From the NCBI GenBank assembly GCA_022839525.1, contig JALHET010000010.1, forward strand, positions 1 to 20,083: a stretch of DNA of 20,083 nucleotides, in the 5' to 3' direction. Shown here one piece after another: positions 1 to 8,287 of the stretch. How positions within the stretch are numbered: the stretch's first letter is position 1; the number at the start of each line of letters is the position of its first letter. The notes beneath the pieces are model-generated. The model made no database searches and was not told the origin of the DNA. It worked only from the letters and a program-made list of their open reading frames with translations. This stretch comes from Lentisphaerota bacterium (lineage in GTDB: Bacteria > Verrucomicrobiota > Kiritimatiellia > RFP12 > UBA1067). Both the position numbers and the translations under genes were made by a program.

Positions 1-1
1 C

Positions 2-2209
2 TACGTGGTGGAGGTGGCGGAGGATGCCCCCCCGCCCCCTGCCGCGCCCGACCTTTTCAGCCGGCAGGATCCATCCGACATGTCCGAAGGGGCTGACTTG
101 TCGGGCGGGATCCGTGCCCACCGCCTTCGCCCACTACTCGCCATCGAGGATGACGTGCCCTTCTTTTCCCCGCCGCTGATCGCCCTCGCGCGCTGGATGG
201 CCGATTACTATTGCGCACCCTTTGAGCTGACCCTGCGCTGTGCCCTGCCTGCCGCCGTGCGCAACAGCGGCATGAAAGCAAAGGAACGGCTTTACGTCAC
301 CCCGTGCGAAGGAGTGTTCGACCTCACCAAACGGCAGACTGAACTGCTCGGGAACCTGCGCCGCGTGGGCGGGGGCTGGTTGCACGCCCTCACGCGCGAG
401 TTTGCCTGTACCGCGCAGACCCTCAAGACCCTGGCCGAAAAAGGCGCGGTTGCCATCGAGAAGCGCCCCATGCGCCGGAACCCGCTCGCCAACCGCAAGA
501 TCCTGCCGTCCCGCCCCATGCCGCTCATGCCGGAACAAGCCACCGCACTGGCGCAGATTCTTGCGCTGCTGGATCTGTCTGACGGGTCAGGCGAATCCGG
601 CAGGTCAGATTTCCCAAAAAAAACCGAAGTTCCGAAACCGCTGTTGCTGTTCGGCGTCACCGGTTCGGGAAAAACGGAAGTCTACCTGCAAGCCATCGCA
701 CGGATGCTGGAGCAGGACTGCGGTGCCATCGTGCTCGTGCCCGAAATCGCGCTGACCCCTCAGACCGTGCAGCGCTTCGCCGCGCGCTTCGGCGACCGCA
801 TCGCCGTGCTGCACAGCGCGCTGAGCGACGGCGAGCGCTTCGACGAATGGCACCGCATCCGCACCGGGGAGGCCGTCGTCGTGGTCGGGCCACGCTCGGC
901 CGTCTTCGCGCCGGTGAAAAACCTGGGGCTGATCGTAGTGGATGAGGAGCACGAGCCCTCTTACAAGCAAGACGAAAACCCGCGTTACAACGCGCGCGAT
1001 GTGGCGGTCATGCGCGGCTATTTAGAAAAATGCGCCGTGGTTCTGGGAACTGCCACGCCTTCTATGGAGACCTGGCTCAATGCCGGGAAGTCCAAATATG
1101 CCCTCGCCCAACTGACCCACCGCGTTTCCGGCCGCCCTATGCCGTACGTACAGGTGGTCGACATGCGGCTGGAAACCGCGCGGGCCGGACACGCCCAAAT
1201 CTTCTCCGGCCAACTGCTGGAAGCGCTCAAGCTGCGTCTGGAACGCGGCGAACAGTCGATCCTGTTCCTCAACCGGCGCGGTTACGCCAACGCCCTGGTC
1301 TGTCTGAAGTGCGGGTATGCGTCGACCTGCGCCGAATGCTGTGTCGCGCACACCTATCACCGGGCCGATTCCTGCCTGCGCTGCCACATCTGCGGCGGCT
1401 GGAAACCGATACCCGACGTGTGCCCCGAGTGCGGCGATCCGGCGTTCAAATACGCGGGTTTCGGCACGCAGCGCGTCGAGCTTGCGTTGAAAAAATGTTT
1501 TCCGCAGGCGCGGGTGTTGCGCATGGATGCGGATGTGACCGCACGGAAACACAGTCACGACGAGCTGCTCTCGATTTTCAAAAGCGGCAAGGCGGACATC
1601 TTGATCGGTACGCAGATGATCGCCAAGGGACTCGATTTCCCCAACGTGACCCTGGTCGGCGTGCTTTCGGCGGACATGAGCCTGCACATGCCGGATTTCC
1701 GTGCCGCCGAGCGCACCTACCAGTTGCTGGCGCAGGTGTCCGGCCGGGCAGGCCGGGCGGATCTGCCGGGTGAAGTTTTTGTGCAGACCTACTCGCCCGA
1801 GCATCCCGCAGTGCGCGCGGCGGCTTCCGATCAGGGCTTCGAGCCCTTTGCGGCGCTCGAATTGGCCGAGCGTAAAAAAGGCGGCTATCCGCCTTACAGC
1901 CATCTGGTCTGCCTCACCTTCAAAGGCGAGTCCGAAGAAAAAGTCCGGTTCTGTGCCGAAGCGTACGCGCGCGAACTCGAACGGGCGACCGCCAGGGCGC
2001 TCCAGAACGTCACCCGCCCACCCGTGCAGGTCTCCGGAGCGTGCCCCGCGCCGCTTGCAAAAGCAAAAGGCCGCTACCGCTACCAGATCCTGATGCGGGC
2101 GCCGTCAACACGCGCTATGACCCTCCCGCTGCGCGATGTGATGGGCAAAAAAATTCTCCCTCCCGGCGTCACGCTGGCCGTGGACGTCGACGCACTGAAT
2201 ATCATGTGA
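2..2209 (+). CDS. priA: Primosomal protein N' (replication restart helicase PriA), 5' truncated by window edge
   Basis: PriA is a superfamily 2 DNA helicase that recognises abandoned replication forks and reloads the replicative helicase. The frame is open from base 2, so the true start lies upstream; compared with family members, roughly the first 60-80 residues of the DNA-binding domain are missing. Counting from the GTG at base 5, I see Walker A GVTGSGKT (217-224), DEEH Walker B (313-316), and a zinc-binding cysteine cluster (C433, C436, C442, C445/446, C457, C460, C463, C473, C476). Helicase motifs V-VI follow, including GTQMIAKGLDFP and QVSGRAGR, and then the conserved C-terminal domain. 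Two Ser-rich linkers are unusual: near residues 24-35, and near 192-203 just before Walker A. Both are encoded by degenerate 9-bp repeats. The gene ends convergently with rubrerythrin. Identity is very secure. Confidence 0.96.
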   Translation, partial: YVVEVAEDAPPPPAAPDLFSRQDPSDMSEGADLSGGIRAHRLRPLLAIEDDVPFFSPPLIALARWMADYYCAPFELTLRCALPAAVRNSGMKAKERLYVTPCEGVFDLTKRQTELLGNLRRVGGGWLHALTREFACTAQTLKTLAEKGAVAIEKRPMRRNPLANRKILPSRPMPLMPEQATALAQILALLDLSDGSGESGRSDFPKKTEVPKPLLLFGVTGSGKTEVYLQAIARMLEQDCGAIVLVPEIALTPQTVQRFAARFGDRIAVLHSALSDGERFDEWHRIRTGEAVVVVGPRSAVFAPVKNLGLIVVDEEHEPSYKQDENPRYNARDVAVMRGYLEKCAVVLGTATPSMETWLNAGKSKYALAQLTHRVSGRPMPYVQVVDMRLETARAGHAQIFSGQLLEALKLRLERGEQSILFLNRRGYANALVCLKCGYASTCAECCVAHTYHRADSCLRCHICGGWKPIPDVCPECGDPAFKYAGFGTQRVELALKKCFPQARVLRMDADVTARKHSHDELLSIFKSGKADILIGTQMIAKGLDFPNVTLVGVLSADMSLHMPDFRAAERTYQLLAQVSGRAGRADLPGEVFVQTYSPEHPAVRAAASDQGFEPFAALELAERKKGGYPPYSHLVCLTFKGESEEKVRFCAEAYARELERATARALQNVTRPPVQVSGACPAPLAKAKGRYRYQILMRAPSTRAMTLPLRDVMGKKILPPGVTLAVDVDALNIM
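74..109 (+). repeat. Degenerate 9-bp tandem repeat inside priA (first linker)
   Basis: Four in-phase 9-bp units (tccgacatg, tccgaaggg, gctgacttg, tcgggcggg) encode SDM-SEG-ADL-SGG. The units are degenerate but share the tcSgac core seen again at 578-613 and 8882-8926. They fall in what should be a loop of the N-terminal region, where PriA proteins vary in length. Confidence 0.5.
578..613 (+). repeat. Degenerate 9-bp tandem repeat inside priA (linker before helicase core)
   Basis: Four 9-bp units (tctgacggg, tcaggcgaa, tccggcagg, tcagatttc) encode SDG-SGE-SGR-SDF. They lie immediately upstream of the beta strand leading into Walker A, that is, in the linker joining the DNA-binding part to the helicase core. 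A run of eight A residues (616-623) follows directly. Confidence 0.5.
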
Positions 2210-2220
2210 GAAGACAGGTG

Positions 2221-2239
2221 GGCGCGGCATAGCCGCGCC
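2221..2239. terminator. GC hairpin between convergent priA and rubrerythrin genes
   Basis: A perfect 8-bp inverted repeat, GGCGCGGC / GCCGCGCC, has a 3-base ATA loop and starts 12 bases after the priA stop. No T-tract follows on either strand, so it is not a canonical intrinsic terminator. Its placement between two convergent genes makes a bidirectional transcript-end role plausible. Confidence 0.5.
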
Positions 2240-2246
2240 GCACGCC

Positions 2247-2266
2247 GCAACTGCTTTACCAGTTGC
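2247..2266 (-). terminator. Hairpin overlapping the rubrerythrin stop codon
   Basis: GCAACTG and CAGTTGC form 7-bp perfect arms (2247-2253 and 2260-2266) around the 6-base loop CTTTAC. The loop carries the reverse complement of the rubrerythrin TAA stop (2256-2258). Together with the hairpin at 2221-2239 it could form a compound transcript end. The function is inferred only from position. Confidence 0.35.
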
Positions 2267-2834
2267 CGGGAACCAGCTCGAAATGAGCCTGGGGATGGGC
2301 GCACGCTGGGCACACGTCCAGAGCGGACGCGCCGACATGGATGTACCCGCAGTTGCGGCAGCGCCAGACCGTCTCGGCCTTTTCGCGCTTGAACACCAAA
2401 CCTTTCTCAATGTTCAACGCCAGCTTGCGGTACCGCTCGCCGTGGAACTTCTCAGCCACCGCGATGGCTTCCATCGTTTTCGCGATCTCATCAAAGCCCT
2501 CGGCCCGAGCCACCTTGGCGAAGTCGGGATACATGTGCTGCCACTCGTGCTCCTCGCCTTCAGCCGCATGTCTCAGATTCACGATCGTCTTATCGATCAC
2601 CCCCGCCGGCAGGCCGATCTTGACCTCCACCTCGCCGCCCTCCAAAAACTTAAAAAGCCGCTTGGCGTGCTCCTTCTCCTGATTCGCCGTCTCTTCAAAG
2701 ATCGCCTCGATTTGGACAAACCCTTCCTTCTTGGCCTGCGCCGCCCAAAACGTGTAACGGTTCCGTGCCGCCGACTCACCCGTGAAAGCGGTTAACACAT
2801 TCTTCTCTGTCTGAGTCCCTCTAATGGATGCCAT
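2256..2834 (-). CDS. rbr: Rubrerythrin (ferritin-like diiron peroxidase with C-terminal rubredoxin domain)
   Basis: This is a cytoplasmic non-haem diiron protein that reduces hydrogen peroxide with electrons passed through a rubredoxin-type iron site, typical of anaerobes and microaerophiles. The 192-residue protein has the full family layout. A four-helix ferritin-like domain carries diiron ligands at E20, E53, H56, E94, E97, E128 and H131, matching the spacing of classical rubrerythrin. A C-terminal rubredoxin-like domain has CRNC (C159, C162) and CPAC (C175, C178). The start ATG is preceded by GGAGGA (2841-2846) at 6-base spacing. A sigma-70-like promoter lies just upstream, so the gene is probably monocistronic. 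No reductase or rubredoxin partner gene is in the window. Confidence 0.96.
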   Translation of the reverse strand: MASIRGTQTEKNVLTAFTGESAARNRYTFWAAQAKKEGFVQIEAIFEETANQEKEHAKRLFKFLEGGEVEVKIGLPAGVIDKTIVNLRHAAEGEEHEWQHMYPDFAKVARAEGFDEIAKTMEAIAVAEKFHGERYRKLALNIEKGLVFKREKAETVWRCRNCGYIHVGASALDVCPACAHPQAHFELVPGNW

Positions 2835-2861
2835 ATGCTATCCTCCTTTTTTGTGGTTTTC

Positions 2862-2890
2862 AGTTTACCAAAAGAAGTGTTCAGCAACAA
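2862..2890 (-). promoter_or_regulatory. Probable sigma-70 promoter of rubrerythrin
   Basis: Read on the minus strand, TTGTTG (2885-2890) and TAAACT (2862-2867) are separated by exactly 17 bases, about 27 bases upstream of the start codon. The -10 hexamer is identical to the one proposed for the acyl-CoA dehydrogenase gene. I see no obvious PerR or OxyR operator. Confidence 0.55.
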
Positions 2891-2892
2891 CC

Positions 2893-3076
2893 CCCTAAAG
2901 CGGAGTGGCGTCCGCTCGACCTGACCGTCGAGGTCGAAGCCAAGGCCAAAGAAGCGGCGGTGGCCCGTTTGCGCCAGTCGCGACCCCGCAAGCGCGTTCC
3001 CCTGGCCGCCCGCGGTTTGAACTTCCCTCACGGCATGCAATCCGTATACTTACACCCCGACCTCGAAAAGGCTTAG
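2893..3076 (+). pseudogene. Coding-like remnant of unknown origin between rubrerythrin and the sugar kinase
   Basis: This entry covers most of the 313-base gap between the rubrerythrin and kinase starts. One frame reads about 60 residues beginning PPKAEWRPLDLTVEVEAK and ending SVYLHPDLEKA before a TAG. Third codon positions are mostly G or C, and the residue mix (Ala-, Lys-, Glu- and Arg-rich) looks like real protein. No start codon with an SD is available: the only in-frame ATG (2828) lies inside the rubrerythrin gene and upstream of its promoter. I read it as the 3' end of a lost gene, but a small expressed protein cannot be excluded. I do not recognise the family. Confidence 0.35.
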
Positions 3077-3147
3077 CCTGCCGTGCGGCACAGCCGCGAA
3101 AAAATGAGGGAATAGACACACAAGTGAATAGGTAAGAAGGGAAGACC

Positions 3148-4248
3148 ATGTCGACGCTGAACATCAAACCGTCCGGGAATTGCCGATATGACGAGGTTTC
3201 GCTCGGGGAAGTCATGCTGCGCCTCGATCCCGGGGACTTTCGCATCAAGAACACGCGCGCGTTCACAGTGTGGGAAGGCGGAGGAGAATACAATGTCGCC
3301 CGCGGCCTGCGGAAATGTTTCGGCCTGCGAACCGGCGTGGTCACGGCCTTCCCCGAAAACGATGTCGGGAGGCTCGTCGAGGATTTCATCCTGCAGGGCG
3401 GCGTGGACACGTCGCTGATCCGCTGGGTGCCGTTTGACGGCACGGGCACGGCGACGCGCGTGGGGCTGAATTTCACGGAGCGCGGGTTCGGCGTGCGCGG
3501 CGCGTTGGGCGTGAGCGACCGCGGCCATTCGGCAGCGTCCCAGATGAAGTCCGGCGATATCGACTGGGAGCATCTCTTCGGCACGCTGGGCGTGCGCTGG
3601 TTCCATACGGGCGGGATCTATGCGGCGCTGTCCTCCAGCACGCCGCCGGTGCTGGAGGAGGCCATGGCGGCGGCGCGCAAGCACGGCACCATTGTGTCGT
3701 ACGACCTGAATTACCGTCCCTCGCTGTGGAAAACGACCGGCGGGCTGAAGGCCTGCCGGGAGGTCAACCGCAGGCTCGCAAAATATGTCGACGTGATGAT
3801 CGGCAACGAGGAGGATTTCACGGCGTGCCTCGGACTGGAGGTCGAAGGCGTGGACGCGAATCTCAGCGCGCTGCCGCTCGACGGGTTCAAGCGCATGATC
3901 GAACGGGCTGTGGGCGAATTTCCAAATTTCAAGGTGTGCGCGACCACCCTGCGCGGGGTCAAGACCGCCTCGGTCAACGATTGGAGCGCCATCTGCTGGT
4001 ACAACGGCGCGTTCCACCAGGCGATGGAGATGAAGGATCTCTGGGTCTATGACCGCGTGGGCGGAGGCGACAGCTTTGCCTCAGGGCTGATCTACGGTTT
4101 CCTGACGTTCAACGACGCGCAGAAAGCGGTCAACTACGGGTGCGCGCACGGCGCGCTGGCCATGACCACGCCGGGCGACACGTCGATGGCCTCCAAAGCC
4201 GAGGTCGAGAAACTCGTCGGCGGCGGCAGCGCCCGCGTGGTGCGGTGA
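3148..4248 (+). CDS. PfkB-family sugar kinase, probably 2-keto-3-deoxygluconate kinase-like
   Basis: This 366-residue ribokinase-fold enzyme would transfer phosphate from ATP to a sugar or sugar acid. The opening GEVMLRLDPGD and the substrate-loop motif GGGEYNVARG (residues 44-53) resemble KdgK, which makes 2-keto-3-deoxy-6-phosphogluconate in uronate breakdown. The PfkB signature 2 is DRVGGGDSFASG, with D308 as catalytic base; the usual GAGD is GGGD here. The YDLNYRPSLW and IGNEEDF segments are typical of the family. The ATG start has an AAGGGAAG SD about 5-8 bases upstream. No aldolase or uronate gene is adjacent, so the exact substrate is uncertain, and other PfkB sugar kinases are possible. 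Kinase family membership is secure; the KDG assignment is moderate. Confidence 0.88.
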   Translation: MSTLNIKPSGNCRYDEVSLGEVMLRLDPGDFRIKNTRAFTVWEGGGEYNVARGLRKCFGLRTGVVTAFPENDVGRLVEDFILQGGVDTSLIRWVPFDGTGTATRVGLNFTERGFGVRGALGVSDRGHSAASQMKSGDIDWEHLFGTLGVRWFHTGGIYAALSSSTPPVLEEAMAAARKHGTIVSYDLNYRPSLWKTTGGLKACREVNRRLAKYVDVMIGNEEDFTACLGLEVEGVDANLSALPLDGFKRMIERAVGEFPNFKVCATTLRGVKTASVNDWSAICWYNGAFHQAMEMKDLWVYDRVGGGDSFASGLIYGFLTFNDAQKAVNYGCAHGALAMTTPGDTSMASKAEVEKLVGGGSARVVR

Positions 4249-4513
4249 GTAACCCGGCGACCTTCTCTAACGAAGGCTGGAAAGCCGTTCGGTTGCGTAA
4301 GCGTCCTCAGATGACGCAGCTTCTCGCGCATTACCCTCGTGTTGCGCCTCATTGCGAACCCGTTCGATACCCGTCTCGACCGTTAAAAGAAAAACCGTGC
4401 GTTTCTTCCTTGTTTCGGCAATAAAACCGTGCTGGTATCGTTACTTCTTTAACGCATGCACAAAGGTCTCTTTCATGTCGTGCCTTCGTGTGAGAAAAAA
4501 TTGTTTTTAGACC

Positions 4514-4532
4514 TAAAATAAGGAGCGAAATG
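4514..4532 (+). promoter_or_regulatory. AT-rich leader plus Shine-Dalgarno block of the LTxxQ gene
   Basis: The block CTAAAATAAGGAGCGA (4513-4528) holds a TAAAAT hexamer directly joined to a strong AAGGAG SD, ending one base before the ATG triplet region at 4530. The same 16 bases occur upstream of mutS (13272-13287). No convincing -35 element lies 16-18 bases upstream of TAAAAT. It is therefore unclear whether TAAAAT is a -10 or an A/U-rich ribosome-binding enhancer. Confidence 0.45.
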
Positions 4533-5060
4533 AAGCCTCTGACCTGCCTGTTGATTGTGACCGTTTTCTGCGCTGCCGGCGTGACGTTGGGCCAGCAGCC
4601 CAAGGAGGGGGGTATCCCGCATCGTCCGCGTACCATCAACCGCAACAACTGGATCGGCAAGCGCGTGCTGACAAAAGCGTTCATGGAACAGGTCGGCATC
4701 CAAAACGCGCAGGCCGAAAAACTCAAGGCCGATTTGGAGGCCATTCACGCCAAGTCCCAGAAACTCGAGGAAGCGATCAACCGGGATGCGTTGCAGCAGG
4801 CCGAAGTCGCCAAGAACGTGCTCTCCGAACCGGGCGCGAACACGGATGAGCTGATGGCCATCATCGAGCGGATCGGCCAATCCCGCACGGAGCAGGCCAA
4901 ACTGGCCACCCGTCAACTGATCGTTATCCGCGACAGCCTGACTGCCGAACAGCGCGCCAAAGCCAAAAAAATCTTTGCTGCCGAAGGCAAACGGCGGATG
5001 GAGATCCGGGCCGCCGAGCGGGCGGCACGCGAGCTGCGTGAGAAACAGGCGCTCCCCTAA
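4530..5060 (+). CDS. Small exported LTxxQ-type (Spy/CpxP-like) helical protein
   Basis: This 176-residue protein starts with a clear signal peptide (MKPLTCLLIVTVFCAAGVTLG, then QQ), so it is exported. The mature part is almost entirely charged amphipathic helix and contains LTAEQRAK (LTAEQ at residues 137-141), the motif of the LTxxQ/Spy/CpxP and heavy-metal-sensor group of periplasmic chaperone-like proteins. A coiled-coil-like stretch (about 60-110) precedes it. There are no cysteines in the mature part. The start ATG has AAGGAG 5-6 bases upstream. It stands alone, with no two-component system beside it, so a CpxP-like link to envelope stress signalling is unproven. The 281-base stretch before it shows only short weak hairpins and no gene. 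Confidence 0.75.
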   Translation: MKPLTCLLIVTVFCAAGVTLGQQPKEGGIPHRPRTINRNNWIGKRVLTKAFMEQVGIQNAQAEKLKADLEAIHAKSQKLEEAINRDALQQAEVAKNVLSEPGANTDELMAIIERIGQSRTEQAKLATRQLIVIRDSLTAEQRAKAKKIFAAEGKRRMEIRAAERAARELREKQALP

Positions 5061-5070
5061 CGGCTTAAAT

Positions 5071-5105
5071 TGGGCGTTGAGTGTTGGAGCGTTCAAACGC
5101 CCAAC
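5071..5105 (+). terminator. Inverted repeat after the LTxxQ gene
   Basis: TTGGGCGTT (5071-5079) and AACGCCCAA (5097-5105) form a perfect 9-bp stem with a 17-base loop, 11 bases past the stop codon. No T-tract follows. It may mark the transcript end, or be a copy of a dispersed intergenic element, since the flanking CCAACGTTCA is found again at 9339-9348. Confidence 0.4.
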
Positions 5106-5191
5106 GTTCACGTTATGGACGAGTGGCAGGGGTATGCGAGTCGATCGCGTGTTTGATGCGAAACCCATTTTCCCGCCGCCGCTCTTAACGG

Positions 5192-5221
5192 TTGTCTCTG
5201 GCCGAAGTTACACCGTATACT
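5192..5221 (+). promoter_or_regulatory. Probable promoter of the SNF2-SWIM unit
   Basis: TTGTCT (5192-5197) and TATACT (5216-5221) are 18 bases apart. Transcription would begin near 5228, only about 6 bases before the preferred ATG at 5234, giving an almost leaderless mRNA. An in-frame TTG at 5192 overlaps the -35 element, which argues against it as the start. Confidence 0.45.
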
Positions 5222-5233
5222 GTGCGGTTGGCC

Positions 5234-8200
5234 ATGACACTTCTGCACACATGCTGGCGGGACGGTTGCCTTTATGCCTGGGGCGAACAGGAAGCCTCCG
5301 GCGAACCTCTGCCTGCGGCGGCGGACACTGAAGCGTTTTCCCCCTTCGATGCCGGCCCCCAGCGCCTCGGCGCGCTCTTGCAGCAGTTGCTCTGGGAAGA
5401 TCCCGCCGGGCTCGGACTGGCCCCACTCTCATTGAGCCTTCCCACCCGCCGGACAGCGGAGGGCGTGTGCCCCGTGCCGTCACAGCCTTTTCTCTGCGGC
5501 GGCGGGGAGGGGGAACCCCTCTCCCCGGAGAGCACGTTCCTGCACCCGTGGCGCGTCACCGCAGCCGCGCTCCCGTGGAAAGCGGCTCTCCTGTTGCTGG
5601 GACTCGCACAGAAGCGGCACCTCGCCGAAAACGCTTTCGCCGGAGAAGACCTGCTCAGCTTGGCTGTACTTTTCCGCTACACGGGTGCGCTGGTGGCTCG
5701 CGGACGGTTTCTGCCCGCCCTGCGCCGCGTGCCGCCGGACATCTTCGAAGCCTGCTGGCAACCGGTATTGGACACTGTGGAACGGCAACGCCTGCTTGCG
5801 CTCGCGGCACGCATTCCGCGCTCCGCCATTTGCGGCCAGCCCCGCGCGCGCGCCACAGAAACCCTGCTGGAGGAGCTGACGGACCGCCTCGTGCGCTTCA
5901 GCGTCATCACCACCCTCTCGCGGGCCCAAGCCGAGCACGGCAAGCATTACAGCGCCCACGACGCCTGGTTCTCGGCACTGCGCGGGGAGACGCGGGCCGT
6001 GTGCTGGCCTTTGCAGGAAGAGCTTGAGGCGTTGCGTTCAGGTCTGAACCAATGGCGGTTCCCCGTTGAAAGCGCAGGCGCAGACGGCAAGGTCTTGTCC
6101 TTCCGCCTCGACGCGCCGGAGTCCGCCGAAGGAATGTGGTTCCTCAGCGTGCGGCTGTCCGACGGGACGCGGACAACCGCCGTCCCGGCAGAAGCCGGGA
6201 CGGCGGCGGACGGCGCCTGCCTGAACGCGAGCCTTCTGGTTTCTCTCGGTCAGGCGGCCTTGCTTTTTCCCCCGCTCGGGCGGGCGAAACATCAGGCGGA
6301 GGGGTTCGGCTGCGCGCTAACCCTGCCGGAGGCACATCTTTTCTTGACCGTCACCGCCGCTGTGCTGGAGGCCGCCGGATACCGGGTTCTTTTACCGCCG
6401 CTATGGCTTCAGGGCGCGGCCTCCGCACCCGTCTTGGAAGCGGATGTCCGACCCCAGCATCCGGCCGAAGGGCTGTCGCCGCATACGCTGGACGAAAAGG
6501 TGGCCGTCTCCTGGTCCGTAACACTCAACGGCGAACGGCTCACAGGAGAGGAGTTGGAACAGCTGCTGCAAGCGCCGGCGCCGCTAGTCTGTTTCCGCGG
6601 GCAATGGCTGCAGGTCGACGTGAGGCACATCCGCGACGCACTACGGGTTTGGCAGCGGGATACCGCCGAGACACGGACGGCGCGGGACATCGTACGGCTG
6701 GCCCTCGGGACGGCGGACCGGCAACACGGCATGGACGTCGTGCAGGTGCGGGGGGACGGCTGGCTGGAAACCTTCCTCGGACAGTTGAGCGGCGGCCAGC
6801 CGTTTGAAACCCTGCCGATACCGGAGGGGTTCTGCGGCGAGCTTCGCCCTTACCAGATACGCGGTTTCAGCTGGCTGGCTTTCTTGCGGAAATGGGGGCT
6901 GGGCGCCTGTCTCGCCGATGACATGGGCCTCGGCAAAACCATTCAGACGCTGGCGTTCTTCCTGCATGAGAAAGCGCGGGGCGAAAAGCGCCCGGCCCTG
7001 CTGGTCGGACCGATGTCGGTGCTCGGCAACTGGCTGCACGAGGCGCAGCGCTTCGCGCCCAACCTGCGTTTGCTGTTGCACCACGGGGCCGGACGGGAAC
7101 ACGGGAAAGCGTTCGCGCGCGCCGTGCAAGGCGCCGACGTGGTGGTCACCAGCTATTCGCTCCTGCACCGTGACTACGCCGACTTGCGGAAGGTCGGCTG
7201 GGCTGGCCTGGTGCTCGACGAGGCGCAGAACATCAAGAACCCGGACACGCGCCAGGCCCAGGCCGCACGCGCCCTGCAGGCCGATTACCGTATCGCGCTC
7301 ACCGGCACGCCGATTGAAAACCACGTGGGCGAGCTGTGGTCCATCATGGATTTCCTGAATTCCGGCCTGCTGGGCAAACGTTCGGCGTTCCGCGACACCT
7401 TTTTCCGTCCCATCCAGTCCGGCACCGATCCCGGCGCCCGCACACGCCTGCGGCGCGCCACGGCACCCTTCATCCTGCGCCGCCTGAAAACCGACCGCCT
7501 GATCATCGCCGACCTGCCGGAAAAAGTGGAGGCCAAGGTGTATTGCCCGCTCACCTCTGAACAGGCGCGGCTGTATGAGGAGGTGCTCGAGTCCTCCCGG
7601 CGCGAACTCGAGTCCAGCGAGGGGATCGCGCGGCGCGGCCTGATTCTTGCCGTCCTGACGCGGCTGAAGCAGGTCTGTAACCATCCCGCCCACTATCTCG
7701 GCCAGACCCGGCCGCTGGCCAAACGCTCTGGCAAACTGGCGCGGCTGGAAGAGCTGCTCGAAGAGGTTTTCGCGCGGGGGGAGAGCGCGCTGGTGTTCAC
7801 ACAGTACGCGGAAATGGGCAAGCTGCTGAAGCGCCACCTCTGCCAAGCCTTCGCCTGCGACATGCCTTTCCTGCATGGCGGCGTGCCCCGTCCGGAGCGC
7901 GACCGCCTGGTGAAAGCGTTTCAGGAATCGTCCCGGCCACAGGCGTTCATCCTGTCGCTCAAAGCGGGCGGCACAGGCCTGAATCTGACCCGCGCCAGTC
8001 ACGTGTTCCATTACGACCGCTGGTGGAACCCGGCCGTGGAGAATCAGGCCACGGACCGCGCGTTCCGCATCGGGCAAACCCACAACGTGATGGTCCACAC
8101 GTTCATCTGCGGCGGCACGCTGGAAGACCGGATCGACGCTATGATCGAAAGCAAGACCGCGCTGGCGGAGGAAATCGTCACGAGCGGCGAGGCCTTTCTC

Positions 8201-8284
8201 ACAGAGCTCCCCGACAACGAATTGTGCGACTTCCTGAGGCTCAAGGGAACGGTCGTGACGGATGGGGAAGAAGGGAGGCGTTAG
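5234..8284 (+). CDS. SNF2/Rad54-family helicase-like ATPase
   Basis: Swi2/Snf2 proteins are ATP-driven double-stranded DNA translocases that remodel protein-DNA complexes. This 1016-residue protein has a long N-terminal half with the bacterial SNF2-associated region (RGQWLQVD is characteristic), then the full ATPase core. Motifs are I DDMGLGKT (562-569, K568), II DEAQ (662-665), III LTGTP (689-693), V GGTGLNL (912-918) and VI TDRAFRIGQ (940-948). All key residues are intact. I chose ATG 5234 because MTLLHTCWRDGCLYAWGE matches the usual N-terminus of bacterial members, and because an in-frame TTG at 5192 lies inside the promoter. There is no SD. The SWIM protein gene follows after 3 bases, indicating co-expression. 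The biological role of this bacterial subfamily is not settled; repair, transcription and defence are all possible. Confidence 0.94.
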   Translation: MTLLHTCWRDGCLYAWGEQEASGEPLPAAADTEAFSPFDAGPQRLGALLQQLLWEDPAGLGLAPLSLSLPTRRTAEGVCPVPSQPFLCGGGEGEPLSPESTFLHPWRVTAAALPWKAALLLLGLAQKRHLAENAFAGEDLLSLAVLFRYTGALVARGRFLPALRRVPPDIFEACWQPVLDTVERQRLLALAARIPRSAICGQPRARATETLLEELTDRLVRFSVITTLSRAQAEHGKHYSAHDAWFSALRGETRAVCWPLQEELEALRSGLNQWRFPVESAGADGKVLSFRLDAPESAEGMWFLSVRLSDGTRTTAVPAEAGTAADGACLNASLLVSLGQAALLFPPLGRAKHQAEGFGCALTLPEAHLFLTVTAAVLEAAGYRVLLPPLWLQGAASAPVLEADVRPQHPAEGLSPHTLDEKVAVSWSVTLNGERLTGEELEQLLQAPAPLVCFRGQWLQVDVRHIRDALRVWQRDTAETRTARDIVRLALGTADRQHGMDVVQVRGDGWLETFLGQLSGGQPFETLPIPEGFCGELRPYQIRGFSWLAFLRKWGLGACLADDMGLGKTIQTLAFFLHEKARGEKRPALLVGPMSVLGNWLHEAQRFAPNLRLLLHHGAGREHGKAFARAVQGADVVVTSYSLLHRDYADLRKVGWAGLVLDEAQNIKNPDTRQAQAARALQADYRIALTGTPIENHVGELWSIMDFLNSGLLGKRSAFRDTFFRPIQSGTDPGARTRLRRATAPFILRRLKTDRLIIADLPEKVEAKVYCPLTSEQARLYEEVLESSRRELESSEGIARRGLILAVLTRLKQVCNHPAHYLGQTRPLAKRSGKLARLEELLEEVFARGESALVFTQYAEMGKLLKRHLCQAFACDMPFLHGGVPRPERDRLVKAFQESSRPQAFILSLKAGGTGLNLTRASHVFHYDRWWNPAVENQATDRAFRIGQTHNVMVHTFICGGTLEDRIDAMIESKTALAEEIVTSGEAFLTELPDNELCDFLRLKGTVVTDGEEGRR

Positions 8285-8287
8285 GCG

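Noticed and set aside
616..623. A8 homopolymer runs in priA and at the start of the SWIM gene (8294-8301) as programmed-frameshift sites
   Set aside because: The reading frames continue intact through both, and no alternative product or stimulatory structure is evident.
4441..4476. Minus-strand micro-ORF MKETFVHALKK with a GAAGG SD-like sequence
   Set aside because: At eleven codons it is too short to support, with no promoter; it can arise by chance.
5192..5233. TTG start adding 14 residues to the SNF2 protein
   Set aside because: It overlaps a plausible -35 element. The ATG at 5234 gives the family-typical N-terminus MTLLHTCW...WGE.
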